This document shows, piece by piece, positions 61,656-64,000 of a stretch of 64,000 nt of DNA. Below the pieces are notes generated by a model. That model did no database searches, was not told the origin of the DNA, and saw only the letters and a program-made list of their open reading frames with translations. The stretch lies in assembly GCF_000820305.1 (NCBI RefSeq), contig NZ_CDBH01000029.1, forward strand, positions 124,001 to 188,000. The letters are read 5' to 3'. The DNA is from Aeromonas dhakensis (GTDB lineage: Bacteria; Pseudomonadota; Gammaproteobacteria; Enterobacterales; Aeromonadaceae). Position 1 is the stretch's first letter; each line of letters begins with the position of its first letter. The position numbers and the translations under genes were made by a program.

Positions 61656-62189
61656 TCAGGCCTGCTGCCGGAGAAGCAGATCCAGGTAGGCGCCTTCTAT
61701 CAGCCGGGAGGGCTCTACCCCAAGCAGTGCCATGATGTCGTTGGCTTCCTGCATCCCCGCCTCAAGCGGCTCGTCCTCCTCCAGCACCACCTCCAGTTCG
61801 AGGAAATGGCCGAGCCCCTGCACCCGATCTAGGTGGATCCGGGTTCTGCCGACCAGCAACAGGGTGCGCTTCTTCTGCACCCTGCCGATCTGGCCCCAGG
61901 CCAGGCTGAGGGTCTCCCGCAGGCGATCCGGTTCATGTGTCGGGGTCAGCTGATAGAAGCTCTCCTTGGGGCCTTGTTGATCGGCGCGGCGGTAGAAGAT
62001 GAGCTCGCCGGCCGAGGGGGAAAAGGTTCGCAGCTTCAGACGACCGGCGTCACAGCGAAAGAAGGTGTCATCCTGCTCGATCTCGACGGGGCCCTGATCG
62101 GCGATGGCGAGTGCCTTGGAGAGCAGGTCATCTATCCGCTCTATGCTGGCTTTGATCTCGATATTTCGGGGCATGGCAGGGTTATCCAT
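61656..62189 (-). CDS. CYTH domain protein (class IV adenylate cyclase / triphosphatase superfamily)
   Basis: 177 residues. CYTH tunnel-fold signs: NIEIKASIE near residue 9 (the ExK part of the ExExK metal motif, with Asn in place of the first Glu), DDTFFRCDAGRLKLRTF near 40, LIFYRRADQ near 64, KKRTLLLVGRTRIHLDRVQGLG near 106 and FLELEVVL near 129. Members act as adenylate cyclases, thiamine triphosphatases or tripolyphosphatases. It is a different sequence from the known A. hydrophila CyaB as I recall it. No good ribosome site; ATG 62174 is an alternative start. Confidence 0.8.
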   Translation of the reverse strand: MDNPAMPRNIEIKASIERIDDLLSKALAIADQGPVEIEQDDTFFRCDAGRLKLRTFSPSAGELIFYRRADQQGPKESFYQLTPTHEPDRLRETLSLAWGQIGRVQKKRTLLLVGRTRIHLDRVQGLGHFLELEVVLEEDEPLEAGMQEANDIMALLGVEPSRLIEGAYLDLLLRQQA

Positions 62190-62332
62190 CAGGGTTTGAA
62201 GGAGTCCAACCTAGCACGGATTGCGTCCCTGCATAGCCATTTGTCGAGACGGATATCGGACGAAGAGTGGGTGGTTTTTCGTGAGCTGTGGCACAACCTG
62301 TTGCCGAGTCATGATAAATCGACAGGATTCAC

Positions 62333-62360
62333 TAAAGTCTGTTCAGCATGTGGCCGATAG
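62333..62360 (+). promoter_or_regulatory. candidate sigma-28 (FliA) promoter
   Basis: TAAAGTCT (62333-62340), 12-base spacer, GCCGATAG (62353-62360). Each half matches the FliA consensus (TAAAGTTT / GCCGATAA) at 7 of 8; the spacer is one base longer than the usual 11. It lies before a chemoreceptor gene, a typical FliA target. Confidence 0.7.
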
Positions 62361-62416
62361 CCTTGATTAAACAAGGGTCTCTCCCTGGCCCGTCACAACA
62401 ACAAGGATCCGTAGTC

Positions 62417-64000
62417 ATGACACTTTCGTTGCGCGGCAAGCTGCTGGCCACCAGTCTGGGGGTGGTGCTGCTGATGGCCTCACTGCTCGGCATCGTTGCC
62501 TTTCACACCCTCAAATCCCGCACCATGAGCGCCATCCAGAGCGAGGCGGTCAACTATGGCCACGCCTACTCGGTCGCCATCGGCGACTGGATGGCGGATC
62601 GCAAGAACGCGGTGCACGCGCTGGTGAACCTGATCGCCGACAACCCGCAGGCCGAGCTGGTGCCGCACCTGAAGCAGGCCTACACCTCGGGCGGCTTCGG
62701 GCTCACCTACTTTGGCTCGACCCAGGGGGTGATGACCCGCCAGGACCCCTCCCTCAATACCGGCAACTATGACCCGCGCGAGCGTCCCTGGTATCAGGAC
62801 GCGGTGAAGGCGGGGCAGCTCATCGTCACCGCCCCCTATGTCAGCGTCACCATGCAGAAGCTGGTGGTCACCCTCTCCGAGCCGGTACGTCATCAGGGCG
62901 AGCTGGTCGGCGCCGTGGGGGCCAACCTGGCGCTCGACAAGCTGATCGACGAGGTGTTGGCGATGCAGGTGCAGGGGGATGGATACGCCATGCTGCTCGA
63001 CAGCAGCGGCCTCATCGTCGGCCACCCCAACAAGGAGCTGGCGCTCAAGCAGATTGGCGAGCTCTCTCCCGACCTGTCGGCGGCCACCTTCCAGCAGTGG
63101 GGCCGCGAGAACAACGAGCTGCACGCCGCCACCCTCGACGGGCGCGACGTGTTGCTGGCGGTGCAACCGGTGGCGGGCACCGACTGGCTGCTGGCCATGG
63201 TGATGTATCGCGACGTGCTGGAGGCACCGCTCGCCACCCTGCTGTGGCAGCTGGTGGGGCTGACCCTGGTGCTGATGCTGGTGTTCAGCGCCCTGCTCAC
63301 CGCCATGTTCAAGTATCTGTTTGCCGATCTGGGTCGGGTCGCCGGCGCGCTGCACGACATCGCCCACGGCGAGGGGGACCTCACGGTCCACATCAACACC
63401 CGCAGCAAGGACGAGGTGGGTCAGCTGGCGGAGAGCTTCAACCAGTTCGTGGCGCGGCTGCACGGCATCGTCAGCCGACTGCGTGACGTCACCGTCGAGC
63501 TGGCGGCCCAGTCTCGCGCCCAGGCGGCCGGGGCCCAGTCCCGCAGCCAGCGGGTGCGCCAGCAGCAGGACGAGATCGTGATGGTGGCCACCGCGGTGAC
63601 CGAGATGGCCTCCGCCACTCAGGAGATCGCCGGCAACGCCGAGTTTGCCGCCACTACCTCGGGCGATGCGGTCAAGCTGGCGGTATCGGGCCAGTCGCAG
63701 GTCGGCCAGAGCCAGCGCAGCATCACCGGGCTGGCAGACGAAGTGGCCGACGCCAGCCAGATCATTGTGGAGCTGGATGCCCATGCCCAGAAGATCAGCG
63801 GCATTCTGGCCACCATCAGCGGCATCGCCGAGCAGACCAACCTGCTGGCGCTCAACGCCGCCATCGAGGCGGCCCGGGCTGGCGAGCAGGGCCGCGGCTT
63901 TGCGGTGGTGGCGGACGAGGTGCGGGTGCTGTCGCGCCGTACCCACGACTCCACCGACGAGATCCAGCAGATGATCGAGACCCTGCAGCAGACCACCCGC
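62417..64000 (+). CDS. methyl-accepting chemotaxis protein with double-Cache sensor, truncated by window edge
   Basis: My own translation from ATG 62417 stays open to base 64000 (528 codons). Membrane segment 1 at ~10-30 ([20 protein letters not shown]), a dCache sensor (~35-270) with the signature [16 protein letters not shown] near residue 115 and [19 protein letters not shown], segment 2 near 277-300, HAMP, and hairpin [20 protein letters not shown] near 473. dCache receptors often bind amino acids or organic acids. Preceded by a FliA-type promoter and AAGGATCC. Confidence 0.93.
   Translation, partial: MTLSLRGKLLATSLGVVLLMASLLGIVAFHTLKSRTMSAIQSEAVNYGHAYSVAIGDWMADRKNAVHALVNLIADNPQAELVPHLKQAYTSGGFGLTYFGSTQGVMTRQDPSLNTGNYDPRERPWYQDAVKAGQLIVTAPYVSVTMQKLVVTLSEPVRHQGELVGAVGANLALDKLIDEVLAMQVQGDGYAMLLDSSGLIVGHPNKELALKQIGELSPDLSAATFQQWGRENNELHAATLDGRDVLLAVQPVAGTDWLLAMVMYRDVLEAPLATLLWQLVGLTLVLMLVFSALLTAMFKYLFADLGRVAGALHDIAHGEGDLTVHINTRSKDEVGQLAESFNQFVARLHGIVSRLRDVTVELAAQSRAQAAGAQSRSQRVRQQQDEIVMVATAVTEMASATQEIAGNAEFAATTSGDAVKLAVSGQSQVGQSQRSITGLADEVADASQIIVELDAHAQKISGILATISGIAEQTNLLALNAAIEAARAGEQGRGFAVVADEVRVLSRRTHDSTDEIQQMIETLQQTTR

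Overview
The window is an ordinary, gene-dense stretch of a GC-rich gammaproteobacterial chromosome, most likely Aeromonas (A. hydrophila group). This genus call is from recall of gene content and order (recQ/yigI, argS-ftsN-hslVU, nirBDC-cysG, arcACBD next to argR, E. coli-like Fur, FNR, CRP and RyhB signals), not from a database search. I see no insertion sequence, prophage, integron or CRISPR array. The novelty lies mainly in regulation and in a few unassigned small genes.

Layout: 1-5717, a polyamine uptake operon (end of a class III aminotransferase, two tandem PotF-type binding proteins, potGHI). 5732-12273, a MOSC protein behind a 14-bp inverted repeat, tRNA-Pro(CGG), an AbiTii-like gene, a YigI-type thioesterase, recQ, a small cytochrome c, selO and a DUF3630 gene. 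12302-13893, an RNA-regulation cluster: preQ1-I riboswitch plus yhhQ, a Fur-controlled RyhB sRNA, and rraA. 13977-17312, a chemoreceptor and mgtE. 17445-22710, nirBDC-cysG with an FNR/NarL promoter. 22903-25407, a divergent LysR/MFS pair. 25496-30225, argS-ftsN-hslVU with a sigma-32 promoter before hslV. 30538-33342, a LON-domain protein, an ECF sigma/ChrR pair and uppP.

33535-49113 is a galactose/lactose utilisation region: galETKM plus an aldo/keto reductase on the minus strand; a GalR/GalS-type repressor, lacZ and mglBAC plus a chemoreceptor on the plus strand. Three promoters (galE, lacZ, mglB) share one design, a GTGTAA-type operator 18-21 bp upstream of a CRP-like site that lies about 41.5 bp upstream of the predicted start. 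One repressor plus CRP could thus couple uptake, hydrolysis, the Leloir pathway and probably galactose chemotaxis.

49148-49455 (minus) encodes an unannotated-looking RNA with about 17 GGA motifs and a strong terminator, matching the CsrB/CsrC family of CsrA-sequestering RNAs. 49715-50732 is an orphan ParA ATPase with a small putative ribbon-helix-helix partner. 51754-57217 is the arginine deiminase pathway (arcA, arcC, OTC, ArcD-like carrier) facing argR. 57387-59073 is pyrBI with a leader peptide and attenuator. The window ends with a ParB-fold-like protein, tRNA-Trp, a PsiD-like decarboxylase, a CYTH protein and a chemoreceptor, behind a candidate FliA promoter, that runs off the edge.
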